Shown: positions 13,560 to 23,296 of the stretch, one piece after another
Layout: the number at the start of each line of letters is the position of its first letter
Numbering within the stretch: the first letter of the stretch is position 1
NCBI GenBank assembly: GCA_036897525.1
Contig: JAYMTJ010000020.1
Span: 1-64,000 of the forward strand
Reading direction: 5' to 3'
Source of the DNA: Pelargonium x hortorum
Lineage: Eukaryota; Streptophyta; Magnoliopsida; Geraniales; Geraniaceae
DNA length: 64,000 nt
The notes under the pieces: generated by a model
Database searches by the model: none
The model's input: only the letters and a program-made list of their open reading frames with translations
What the model was told of the DNA's origin: nothing
Made by a program: the position numbers and the translations under genes

Positions 13560-14330
13560 TAGGGAATTTAATGGGTAGAACACGGAGAAATTGGAGATGC
13601 GGTACATTTTCTTAAAGATAAATTGAGTTCATTTGAGATAGAGAGAGCGCAAAAGAAAGCTTTCTATTGAAAAGAACTCTATAAAGAAAAAGAGAGAGTG
13701 AAATAGATGGATGTCTCCGCGACTGGGGAAATGAAGCGATGCGGATCTTACTAGCTATTGAGTGAGTAGCTGCGCCCCGGCGAGAGAAATAGGATTCGTA
13801 GTTGAGTGATAGATAGATCGGGAATTCAGTGCTATTGTTCAGTCCCTTAATCTAATCTTCTGATTTTGCTTATGAGGAGTTATCAGTGTGTCCAGTAGAC
13901 GTAGTTGATAAGGTCCTTGGATTTGAAGAAAACCGTATATGCTTACAAGAAGCTGCTAATATATGGTGATTTGAAAATTCTTGGATTTATGTTCTTGTAC
14001 CTCGGTCTCTTGTGAAGAAGTTCTATAGTAGTCAAATGGAATGGATTAGTAGTAGCTCTAGGTGTCTTTGGAATATTCGTAAGTGGTTTTAGAATCGTAT
14101 CTATTCGATGGTTTCTTAGATGTCTTATAGTATGGATCTATTCGTAACGTAAGTAGCTTTAGACTAGAAAAGGCTTTACAAGTAAGTGTAGGACCTTTTA
14201 GGGCGGATACTCGCAATGTAAGCGTGGCAAGGTAAGGGATCGCAGTGAAGCCCTATTTATGGTTTGATTTCAAGTCAAAGATTAATTGACTTTGTGTTAT
14301 GATCTAGAGTTCGGAAGCTGTTTTTTTGTT
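13560..14330. other. compositionally distinct island, function unknown
   Basis: From about 13.56 kb the texture changes: few homopolymers, higher G+C and words such as GAGAGAGCGCAAAAG and CTGCGCCCCGGCGAG. This resembles conserved plant mitochondrial flank or intron sequence rather than the surrounding AT-rich filler. A hairpin can be drawn around AGCTATTGAGTGAGTAGCT near 13.75 kb. The phrase ATTCGTAA..GTAAGT occurs twice near 14.08 and 14.15 kb. I find no group II domain V, no rRNA signature and no recognisable exon. It could be a former gene flank, an intron remnant or imported DNA. Confidence 0.35.
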
Positions 14331-17300
14331 CATGTTTCTTGAGTTTAGTTCAGACAATTTATAGAGTACTTCCTTTCCTATATTTCATTTTTCATTTCTT
14401 TCAATTTTTTGTCTTTATGATTTATCTTGACTTTTGGGCGTTAAGTATTTCAACTACTTTGGATTTTATCTCTAATATAGAAAAGCTTCATAGAAAGTTT
14501 TATTATTTCCACAATTATAAGAGGTGCCTTTCTAGAATTCTCCTTATACTTCAGTGGAGTAGGGGGTACGAGAAATTGTAATACACAGGATAGGCTTCTT
14601 GAACTTGTAGGATTTATAGCGTTAATAAGGAAGGGATTCCTTCAAGGTAGAGTAGAGAAAGAAGTATTTAAGTAGATTTATACTCTTTATAATTGAAATT
14701 TTTTTTACGACAAATTAAATTAACTGAAACGGAGGTTCCTCTAAGACATATACGTAATATATCCTAACCGAGAGTTTTAAAACACAAAACCTTATAGATA
14801 AGGGGTCCTTAAGCAGCCTAACCAGAGTTTCCATACGCAAAGTTTTACTATGATTAAATAAACTATTACAAAATAGTAGCCGTAGAAGGTTTTCTAGTGT
14901 TCGTTATCCTAAGCGTATATAATGTGTCTTTGTTTTTGAAAAAGGGCCCTCGCTTTGGGAAAGTTAACGGATAAAAATCATACTACTATGATCCGGATTT
15001 TTTTGACTAAATAGGAAAGACTTTCGACTTTGTAGGTAGTTTTTGTTAAGGGTTTTTTTTTAAGAGTTTTCTAATAAAACTGTAATCCTGGTATAATTCT
15101 AGTTAATAGTCAAAGAAGCGCGGTATTTGGTATAAAACTTATAATTTCTATTCTTTATATAGGATATAGGGATTGCTCTTGTAGTAAATATCTTATACTG
15201 GTACAAAAAAAAGAAGCCTATCTACTATACAAGTATTCCGCAAGCTCGGCTAGTGGAGAAGTTAAGGGGTGTATTTACTAAAAAAACAAAGAGAAGGGGA
15301 TACCTGGGTTCTGCCGGATTTTCTGAGACTTGTAAGATAAGAATATCTAACCTAAGTTTCAGCAACAAATTTTAGAGGAAGGGGTTCCTAAGGATAAACT
15401 TGAATTCACACTAAAGTCTTGGAACCAATAGAAAAGCTTCTTAGAGCCGTCCAATTAAGAATGAATATAGTAGGGGAACTCTAGTACGGGTTCTACGCCG
15501 CTAAAAGAAGGGATATTCGCTCGATTACTAAAAGAACACTCTGGCTCACGGTACAATACCCGGTCTCTAGCTATTTGGGAGACCCCTTTTATAGAAATCC
15601 TTCCCTCTCGCTGTAAAATCCCTAGCTTAAGACGAAATCTTGTAGGATAGGAAAAAAACTTTATTCGGAAGAAATTCTTTTTTATTATATTTATACTTAA
15701 TCCACGCTCCTGTACAATTAATTTACCTTAAGTTGGGTTTCAACCAAACAAACAATAAAGAAAAAATTCTGAGTCTGTTCAATACGAATATAGAGAGCTC
15801 CCTAACTCTTTTTCTTTCAACGGAGGACTTAAAAAACCCTTTCTTTCATAAGAAAACCCATAAATCAAGCCTATCCTACATAGAAGAATTACCTCGCTAA
15901 GTTTAGGAGCAAAGTCATAACAGCAAGAAAACAGGATACCCTAAAATTCTACTCACAGGACCCCAGTTAGCTAAACTTAAGAAGTTTTACATGCTTTTAG
16001 GAGTGCTTTTAACCTTAATTAAGGCGGTTAATTTATAGAAGGGGACAGGGGTATATAACCATTTTTGAATTCTAATATATGGCAGAAGGAACTCTCTGAG
16101 TAATATTTACCAGAAACTAATAGAACTCTACTGGGATTCTTTAAAGTTTAATTCATCAGAAGCTGTCTTTAGGAACCCCGGGCTAAGCTTAAGCGGGAAA
16201 TTGAGTTTCACTTCCCTTTGTCTAAACTCTCTATGTAGGAAAATGAGATATTCAAGGGTTGTCTTTTGACAAGAAATCTAGAAAAGTTATATTCTAATAA
16301 GTCCTAAATAAAGAGATTCGGCCTTTAACCGAAGGGTCATTTTTCTTTTCAGAATTGTTTCCTTTTATATTAAGTAGACATAGAAGAAAATACTTATGGC
16401 CGTCAAAAGTCAGTTTCTACTCTGATCTCCAGCTTATGTTATGTACAACTTGGGTTTCTATAACTAAAGAAAGTCTTCCTAAGCATCTTATATCATATCA
16501 AAAATGATTGAGGTATAGTATTAAGACGAACTGGTAATAGAAGGGAAATTCTAATTGGGCACTTTTCTACTGAATCCAGATCTATTATCCTCAGTTTCGA
16601 TAAAACGGTTTGACTTAAAATGTAATATCTATAAGGAGGGGTTGCTTTTCATATTCTAAGGAAACGGGTATACATATACAAATAAGGAGGAACTTAGTAA
16701 ATAAAGGAAATAGTAATGGTTAAGGAACAACAGAAGACAGAGCTACACTTAACAAACTTATTTAAAAGAGGTATAACCCTTACTAATAGCCAAGAACAAA
16801 GGATTCCTAACTAGAAACTTTCTAAGAGCTCCAGCATTCTAGTCAGGGTACTACTTCTATTTAAGTTAAGAGGGCATTCCTGGAGTTTAAGTACTTTAGA
16901 AAAAACCTAATTACTGAAACCCTTCATACTTATATACTCCTACTTATCCCTACTCTTACCTATACCTAACATACCTATACTCTTCTCTTATTCATACAAC
17001 ACCTCTTACTTCAGCTCCAAAGCACTAGAGAAGCTCTTTCTGCCCCTTGATTCTTTATGGATTGAGGGAGTTTCTGACCTTATTGACTTAGGTTTCCCTT
17101 CTTGTTAAACAATAGGGGAATGTGGAAGATTCTCTCTCTAGAACTTAACTTATTAACTAGGAAGCTTGCTTAACTAGTAAACTAAGAAGGCCCTGACTTA
17201 AAATCAGTACCTTACTCTTATGACTTCTTTGTTTCTTCATCACTTGTTAATTCTTCCTAGACTGGGACTGTACTCACTTGCGAAGGACATGCTGAGAAGG

Positions 17301-17821
17301 ATTTTCCTCAATTAACAGGTTTGGACTGCTAACAACTACAATTGGTTACAAAGGGACCCGTAAATAAGGTAAAAGTTTTGTTCTAAAGGCTCCTCACACC
17401 TCCCATATCTGAACTGAGGCGAGACACCTTTGTGCTGGATCCTATTAATAATACCAGAAGTATACTTCTTTCTTTAGTACTGAAAAAAAAAGACATTTCT
17501 AGAGATCCTGAGAATTTTCTTTATTACAGAAATTCTTTAGTCAATTTAAGGTAAGGGCATATACCGCGGGCTAGCATAGGTCCGGGCGGGGGTCTTATAG
17601 AAGCACTCTGCTTTATCTTTTTTTACGGCAGTTAAGTTAATATATTTGGGTTTACGTTCTTGTTAAAAAAAAAAGAACTTCTAAGGTTGACCTGAGCTCT
17701 CTAAGGATTCAATATTAAATAGGAATTCATCTTTCTTAAAAAAACCTTGATCGGCTATTGCATATGTTTTGATTATAGTGAAATAAGGAAAATCTAAAAA
17801 GAGTAATATTCAAAGGATGAT
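14331..17821. other. non-coding
   Basis: No gene is supported. A hydrophobic frame at 14339-14581 (80 codons, TTG start, Phe-rich) follows the 13.56-14.33 kb island but matches nothing I know. From about 16.9 kb the texture becomes smoother and pyrimidine-rich on the plus strand (TACTCCTACTTATCCC and similar), as in the R2 patches further on. Confidence 0.55.
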
Positions 17822-17897
17822 TTACTCAATATCTCTCTAAGCTGTAACCTCGATTACTGATAAAAGCAAATAAAACACGAGGAATATTCTTTAAACT
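17822..17897 (+). repeat. dispersed repeat R1, copy 1 (degenerate)
   Basis: R1 shows an ordered set of words: TACTCAATA, then GCTCTGCCCTC, then TTTACTGATAAGCACA, then GCAAGAGGAATTCTCC and TTAAA. This copy reads TACTCAATA, AGCTGTAACCTC, ATTACTGATAAAAGCAAA, CACGAGGAATATTC and TTTAAA. It is followed by an AT-rich tract to about 18.06 kb. The copy is partial and decayed. Confidence 0.5.
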
Positions 17898-18060
17898 ATA
17901 AATGCAACTAATAGAGCTTAACTTTTACAATTATATACTCTATAGAATAATATCATAGATATATAAACACCTATACTTAATACTTAATTATTATTTATTT
18001 AATATCTTATTAAGTTTATAGAGTAAATAGAACTATACTAACTCTTATACGCCTTTAGAA
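17898..18060. repeat. AT-rich tract following R1
   Basis: A stretch of about 160 bp that is almost all A/T, with TATA, ATTATTTATTT and similar words and no open frame. AT-rich tracts also follow R1 copies at 57.5 and 63.6 kb, so this may be the tail of the same repeat. Confidence 0.5.
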
Positions 18061-18248
18061 GACAAGGAATACTGTAAAATACAGGCTACAAGAAGAGACT
18101 ATTATAACTCCCAAGAATAGCTCCTAGGCTCATAGGAGCTAAGAGGCTGTTTGTTTAGTAAGGGTTTCTGGTGCGTTCCTTTTGTTTCTAGGTTTCTGAT
18201 TTCAGATAGTAAAGAATTTTCTCAGGTAAATGAACTAAAGTTTTAGTC

Positions 18249-18407
18249 TTGTTGGCAGTCATAATGTTGTATGTAGGTATACTCATTACACTCTATTGCA
18301 ATTCCCGCCCTTCACTTCGTTTCAGTTGGGTAAAAGTACTCATTATACTTATAAGGCTCTGCCCTCCTATATGATAAGCGACAAAAGCAGGAGTTAATTA
18401 TCCTTAA
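18249..18407 (+). repeat. dispersed repeat R1, copy 2
   Basis: One of the fuller copies. It opens with TTGTTGGCAGTCATAATG and TGTATGTAGGTATACTCAT, passes through CCTTCACTTCG and CAGTTGGG, then GTACTCATTATAC, AAGGCTCTGCCCTCC, ATGATAAGCGACA and AAGCAGGAGTTAATTATCC. The upstream half is shared with the copy at 53.25 kb, which also has TGTATGTAGGTAT and CCTTCACTACG. No terminal inverted repeats or coding potential are seen. Confidence 0.55.
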
Positions 18408-21400
18408 AGAGTTCTTTATTATTGTTAGTGCTTTCCAGTATCTGTAGCAAAGTAAAACCCTTAAGAAATCAATCCCCTTACAGGATCTTCTAAAAGGTAG
18501 CCCACATTAGACTTTTCAGCCATTAAAATAAAGGTAGCTCAAGTCGGTAGGATGTCAATAGCTAGTTAATAATGATGTTGAGGTTGAGATAATATGCTAC
18601 TGAAGGAAACTTATTCACCATCCCTAAACTAACTCATTAACTTGAAAGCGAGCAAAGCCTAGAAAGTGTATTCATTCTATTAGGAGGATATAATAAGAAA
18701 CAGTAAGGATTATTATTACTTACTCCTAAACGAATTAACTTACTAATCTAAGAAGGAATGATTAATCACTCTGTCACAGTAATAGAATGTACTATCTTAG
18801 CAGTCCAAACCAAGCTAACGGTAAAGAATGTCTGTCATGTACTTTAGAGAGCTTAACACCCAACCTCACCTACAATCCGCTCACCTTAGTTTAGTTTGAT
18901 CGTAAGAAAATGGAGAACTTTAAAACCTCATAGAGAGGACAGTCAATTCCCCTAGAGAAAGGACATCAAAAAAAAGTTATTCAAATACTCTTGGATTTAC
19001 TAGCACTTCGTAGAGCCCTCTTTTTGCAAAGACCCGTACCTCTAACCGGTATAGTTATTGGTATTACGAAACAAGGGATACTGACGGCTGTGAAGTGTAG
19101 GATACAGAATAAGAATACCAAGATAATGACAGCTTATAAGACTGAGATAGCCCTTGAAAGAAGGTAGTGACATAGCAAATGAAGGACTTCTAGAATTTCC
19201 TTAAGAGTTCTTGGAGATCCTAAGCTTATAGCCGGTAAATGAGTCAATCCTCAGTCTATAAAGAGTCTTCTTAATGGAATGTCTTCTTGTAGCTAGGAGA
19301 GCACTAGTTCTAATTCTTTTAGGACTTGATAGCAATAGATTCTTTCAGAATTTCCCTTGTATTTACCTCCAATTTGCAACTCTCTAGCTGACTTTGGAAT
19401 GAGTATTTCCGGATAAAGTACTGTAGTTAATCCATTAATTAGTCCAGTAATTTCTTATTTAATAGGTCTAAAAGTAAGTAAGGAGGTTACCTATTTGTCT
19501 TTGGGATTAGTATTTTAGCGAGTTAGCATTCATTTTGATGGGATTTTCTATTATAAACTCAGGAATCAGTCAGAATCAGTTCACAACTCGGGCAGTTCCT
19601 GCCTATTTAGTAGGGTGGGTCCCTATTTGTAGGGATTAGTATCTTTAATGAAATGAAAGTTTCCCTCGTACACAGTTAACAAACACCGGGATTCATTAAC
19701 AGCAAGGAATTAAACAACAGGGAAGGTTGCTTTCTAGAGTTCCCTCAGTTCTGTATTAGCTTGGGATTCACCGGAACTCTTAAGAAGCTGGGTTGGACGA
19801 ACCCGAACTCTTTCTTTTTTGGGTGTAAACCCACAACCAAACAAGCCTGAAGAGTGCTATTGCCCTTGTATTTCTTAGCCTTGGTTATTTAGCAAGGGAT
19901 TGACAAAGCCATTACCCTTTACCCTTTGAGAGGAATGGATGTCTAAGAAGGTAATTTATTACTCAGTTGTTAGGAAGAATGAATAAGAAAACTGTCAGTC
20001 TATTTATTACAACTTCCTAATTCATATAGCCAGTATTGATAGAGTAGCAAAGACTGTGTAGCTAAGAGTTGAAGGTTTGCTCTCAAGCGAGCGGAGTTGA
20101 AGGCAAGTGCTGCTTCTATTCTTTTTTAAGTTGGTTTTGGATAGGAACATTCTGGATAACAGAAACTGATTCTATACCCTCTATCTAAATCGACTTATTT
20201 CTTCAATGTTTTTCAAGAAGGCTTTCTATATTATATATTTCAAGGAAGATAATATTTGCATCTTAATTTGACAGGGATTTGCAGTTTACCTCAGTATTAG
20301 CTTGAGATTCTGGGGATTTCTAGAGCAAGGGATTGACCTAAAGTACTACCTTCCGTTGATAAGAGACTCCGTTATGATAACAAAGGGGCTCCTTATTGTG
20401 CATACAATTTTATGCGGATTAAACGGGCATAAGAAAGAAAATGTTTTTTCTCCCTGAGAATTGCGGCGCGGCTCTAAAAGCGAGTTTTTTAGTTAGTCTA
20501 ACTAAACAAGGTAGTCATTAATATGTTATCTGCGCCGGCATTTAGTTAATAATTCTTCCATGCTTTGCGAGTTAGTACGAACTTGTGATATAGGAGTCCC
20601 TCAAGGTATCTAGGCACCTATGTATAAAATAAGCGTATCAGTTTATACACAAAACAAGTCTCAATTACAACGTTTATAGAAAATAAGTTTTTTGGTTTGT
20701 CGGATATTGGGGGATTTCCAAAGCTTTATTTCATAGCTATAGCTTTTACGGTGTCACAGAACTCCGAGTTCTACCTATTTTCAAATAGCTTGATCCACGA
20801 AAGCCCAGATTCATTGAAATGCTTTAAGTTTTTGATTTGATGCTTATCATATTAGCAAGAAACCCTTTTTTCAACTATGAAGGCTAAGTAAGAAAATCCT
20901 TTTAACATTCTAGGATCGCGTAATATTTCTCAGGGATGCCTGCCAAACAAAGAAAGAAGCAAGATCATGAAAACAAACTTCTTCCATATTATGCAGCGTC
21001 TAAAAACTTTGTCAGATTGCTTTTAGTTGTAATCAGCTTATTATAAAAATGAAAATTCATTGTTATTCTCCGAAGCGAAACCTTGACTTGAAATTGAAAT
21101 TAACTAAAAAAAAACTTTTACCTTTTTGTCTGCACTGGACTGGGCTTATGTACCTACCTCAAGTATCTGAGCCTCCCCTTGAGCTGTATAGAAAAAAGGA
21201 AAGAAGTATTCTATTCCTATATTATAGATTGGATTCGAACCATAATTAAGTTTCCGCGCGTTTAAGTTGTATTCCCTATATATCCCCGTATTGAGTCTAT
21301 ATTCGAGTATATTTAAACTAAATTGTCAAGAAAATATCTTTTCTTTATAATGCTTCGAGTCTGCCTCAAGAAAAGTGTGGAACGCCCTAACTATCTTAGA

Positions 21401-21930
21401 ATAAACTCTTGTATAGAGTACTCTTACCACGGGTATATTAACAAAATGGGTCCTCTTGGCAGGCATAAATTCGTTAAAGCGCGGATACAAAACTTCGCTA
21501 GGATTTATTATCCCCCTCAATTTTTCAGAATAAGAATACGTAGTAAACTTAAAGTAAAGACGTGGGGGAAACCCATGCAAGCTGTACAGGAAAGCTATAG
21601 TATTAGTACAAATACACTTTTGTGCGGTAAAATAGAAAAAAGTATTTAGTATATTAATTAATATTAATGAAAGCCGTTTTCTTGGCGAGCCTTACAATTT
21701 TATTGTTTTCAAATGAAGTCATACCCTTAGGTGTCTAAACCCTTTATAATTTAGATCCAGAAACTTTGTTGCTTAAGCAGTGTACCTTCACACCAAGTTA
21801 ATTTAAGTCAGGAAAAAACCCTTGACTTTAAGGGAACCCCAACTTATCCTAAGCAAAGACATTTTCGGGGAATAGCCTATATAAAATAGAAAAATAGATT
21901 CACTCTGACCCAGTTAAGATTAAGAGAAAT
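18408..21930. other. non-coding, with internal degenerate repeats
   Basis: No gene is supported. Between 19.4 and 20.4 kb phrases recur with variation: GTATTAGCTTGGGATTC (19.75 kb) against GTATTAGCTTGAGATTC (20.29 kb), and GCAAGGGATTGAC at 19.90 and 20.32 kb. From 20.4 kb on the texture is homopolymer-rich again. Open frames at 21049-21249 (66 codons) and 21323-21649 (108 codons) lie 3' of nad1 on the opposite strand. Their lengths fit chance and their products are not recognised. Confidence 0.6.
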
Positions 21931-22521
21931 CTAAGGAAGCCATTGAAAAGTCACTAAAAGACCAGAAACAGCAACTACCCAAGCTAAGGATAGAGGCAAA
22001 AAGACCTTCCAACCAAGACCCATCAATTGATCATAACGATAACGTGGAAAGGCTGAACGCACCCAGATATAAAGAAAGAGAAAAAGGATCACCTTGATAC
22101 TAAACCAAAGAGAACCCGGTATACCAGCCAAAAGAGGAAGATCTAGAATAGGTAGCCAACCTCCTAGAAAGAGCAAGGTACAAAGCCCACTCATTAGTAT
22201 CATGTTTGCGTACTCTCCCAAGAAAAAGAGAGCAAATCCCATTGAAGAGTACTCAACGTTATATCCTGCAACTAACTCAGCTTCAGCTTCTGGAAGATCA
22301 AAAGGAGCTCTGTTTGTTTCTGCTAGACAAGAAATAAAGAACATAACTAATACTGGAAACAGGGGAATCCCGAACCATATCTGTTTTTGTGCCATCACAA
22401 TCTCACTCAAGTTACAAGAACCCACACAAATGAGTACAGTAATAAGAATAAGTCCTATAGAAACTTCATAAGAGACCATTTGAGCTGCAGATCGTAATGC
22501 TCCCAAAAAAGCATATTTCGA
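21931..22521 (-). CDS. nad1: NADH dehydrogenase subunit 1, exons 2-5 fused (3' part of trans-spliced gene)
   Basis: This is the C-terminal 196 residues of NAD1 (ND1), the membrane subunit of respiratory complex I that forms the ubiquinone-binding end of the membrane arm. The frame opens with [19 protein letters not shown] at the seed-plant exon 1/exon 2 boundary. It runs through the conserved quinone-site loop ([22 protein letters not shown]) and several membrane segments to the usual end TFQWLP and a TAG stop. Its 591 bp equal exons 2+3+4+5 of a typical 325-residue angiosperm nad1, so all three downstream introns are missing, including the usual matR host. Residues 1-129 (exon 1) are not in the window and must come from another transcript. 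Codons already give edited residues, for example Cys in GSCN and Trp in LAWVV. Variable residues near the C-terminus ([11 protein letters not shown]) differ from common angiosperm IFKKIPGSIWF. An in-frame TTG at 22506 could pass for a start, but homology continues upstream to 22521, where the half-intron ends. Confidence 0.95.
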   Translation of the reverse strand, partial: SKYAFLGALRSAAQMVSYEVSIGLILITVLICVGSCNLSEIVMAQKQIWFGIPLFPVLVMFFISCLAETNRAPFDLPEAEAELVAGYNVEYSSMGFALFFLGEYANMILMSGLCTLLFLGGWLPILDLPLLAGIPGSLWFSIKVILFLFLYIWVRSAFPRYRYDQLMGLGWKVFLPLSLAWVVAVSGLLVTFQWLP

Positions 22522-22685
22522 ATATAGAACAACGATAAGCGGAGTTCTAACCCTTATAAAAGCTTTCTATTAACCGTACAAGCACGTCTTCCGCGCATAC
22601 GGCTATCTTCCCCAAGTGATAACAAAAAAATATGTAAACATCTTCCATCTCGCTAATGCCTTAATTCCTAATTAGCACTCAATCA
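22522..22685 (-). other. 3' half of trans-splicing group II intron (nad1 intron 1, nad1i394 type), domains V and VI
   Basis: Immediately upstream of nad1 exon 2 lies a clear group II intron domain V at 22571-22605. It has an AGCCGTA/TACGGTT lower stem with the AGC triad, a two-base TT bulge, and a GCGCG/CGTGC upper stem closed by a purine-rich loop. Domain VI can be drawn from ATAGAA (22565-22570) pairing with TTCTAT (22524-22529). The intron ends in AT, fitting the group II AY rule, directly before TCG, the first codon of exon 2. No exon 1 or 5' intron half is seen nearby. Together with the known biology of this intron in seed plants, this implies trans-splicing. The half-intron must break in domain IV. 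Only 164 bp separate exon 2 from the nad3 stop, so the precursor probably continues from a nad3 transcript. I see no bulged A at the usual 7-8 nt from the 3' end, though the branch site may lie elsewhere in the helix. Confidence 0.85.
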
Positions 22686-23042
22686 CTATTCCCAATCTAG
22701 AGCACCTCTTTTCCATTCGTAAAGAAAGCCGATTGTCAGAATGAATAGGAAGACCATCATAGACCAAAACCCAAAGAGATCTATCTTATTTAGAGAGACT
22801 GCCCAAGGAAAGAAGAAGGTAACTTCTAGATCAAAGATAATGAATAAAATAGAAACAAGGTAAAATCTAATATCGAATCGACTCCTTGCATCACCAAAGG
22901 GATCAAAGCCACATTCGTAGGCCGACAACTTCTCCGGGTAGTTTGAGCTATTAGAAGACAGTAGGAAGGGAAGTCCCAGTAGGAGTAAAGAGACTAAGAG
23001 ACTGATTACTAAGAAGATAAAGATAGGCGAGAATTCTAGCAT
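22686..23042 (-). CDS. nad3: NADH dehydrogenase subunit 3
   Basis: Complete NAD3 (ND3), a small three-helix membrane subunit of complex I near the quinone channel. The frame is 357 bp, 118 residues plus TAG, exactly the usual angiosperm length. It has an N-terminal membrane helix, the conserved loop [20 protein letters not shown] with the mechanistically important Cys, two further helices, and the usual end [11 protein letters not shown]. The ATG at 23042 (MLEFSPIF) matches the family start. Another ATG directly upstream (23045) would add one Met. The frame stays open further upstream through trnY, but that part is not coding. Residues that most angiosperms make by C-to-U editing are already encoded: Phe in FDPFGD, Phe in IIFDLEV, Ser-Leu in [11 protein letters not shown], Leu in GALDWE. 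rps12, the usual downstream partner, is not here; the nad1 half-intron follows instead. Confidence 0.96.
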   Translation of the reverse strand: MLEFSPIFIFLVISLLVSLLLLGLPFLLSSNSSNYPEKLSAYECGFDPFGDARSRFDIRFYLVSILFIIFDLEVTFFFPWAVSLNKIDLFGFWSMMVFLFILTIGFLYEWKRGALDWE

Positions 23043-23108
23043 CATGATAGCCCTTTTCTTTATTCTCTTGCTCCTTATATTAGTGAGTAAGATACTCGTT
23101 AATTTTTT

Positions 23109-23193
23109 GGGGAGAGGCAGGACTTGAACCTGCGTAGAAAAACCTTTCAACAAATTTACAGTCTGTCGCTTTTGACCACTCAGCCACTCTCCC
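23109..23193 (-). tRNA. trnY: tRNA-Tyr (GUA)
   Basis: An 85-nt class II tRNA. The acceptor stem GGGAGAG pairs with CTCTCCC, the anticodon stem-loop reads GACTGTAAATTT with anticodon GUA, there is a long variable arm, and the T-arm contains GGTTCAAGTCC. It closely resembles the native mitochondrial tRNA-Tyr of land plants. The discriminator base next to the 3' end reads C instead of the expected A, which is odd for tRNA-Tyr. The gene sits 66 bp upstream of nad3 and 31 bp downstream of trnN on the same strand, so it may also serve as an RNA-processing signal that frees the nad3 5' end. Confidence 0.93.
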
Positions 23194-23224
23194 GTAAAGC
23201 GTACTAAATAGGAATCCTTTGATT

Positions 23225-23296
23225 CTCCCCAAGTAGGATTTGAACCTACGACCATTCGGTTAACAGCCGAGCGCTCTACGACTGAGCTATTGAGGA
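23225..23296 (-). tRNA. trnN: tRNA-Asn (GUU), plastid-derived type
   Basis: A 72-nt cloverleaf. The acceptor TCCTCAA pairs with TTGGGGA (one G-T pair), the anticodon arm CTCGGCTGTTAACCGA has anticodon GUU, the T-arm reads GTAGGTTCAAATCCTAC, and the discriminator is G. It matches the plastid tRNA-Asn that replaced the native gene in flowering-plant mitochondria. Departures from the usual plastid form include A in the acceptor (TCCTCAA), C in the D-loop where the first G of the invariant GG pair is expected (AGTCGTAGAG), and CGAATGG on the 3' side of the anticodon arm. It is the most upstream gene of the minus-strand cluster. Confidence 0.92.

Noticed and set aside
21323-21649. 108-codon plus-strand frame near the gene island
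   Set aside because: Length is within chance, the start is TTG, and the basic C-terminal half does not match a ribosomal protein I recognise.
22094-22471. 125-codon plus-strand open frame
   Set aside because: It lies antisense inside the conserved nad1 coding region, whose identity is certain, and its product resembles nothing.
23043-23255. N-terminal extension of nad3 upstream of the ATG at 23042
   Set aside because: The open frame runs through trnY, and the homologous start of the family is the ATG at 23042, which gives the usual 118 residues.
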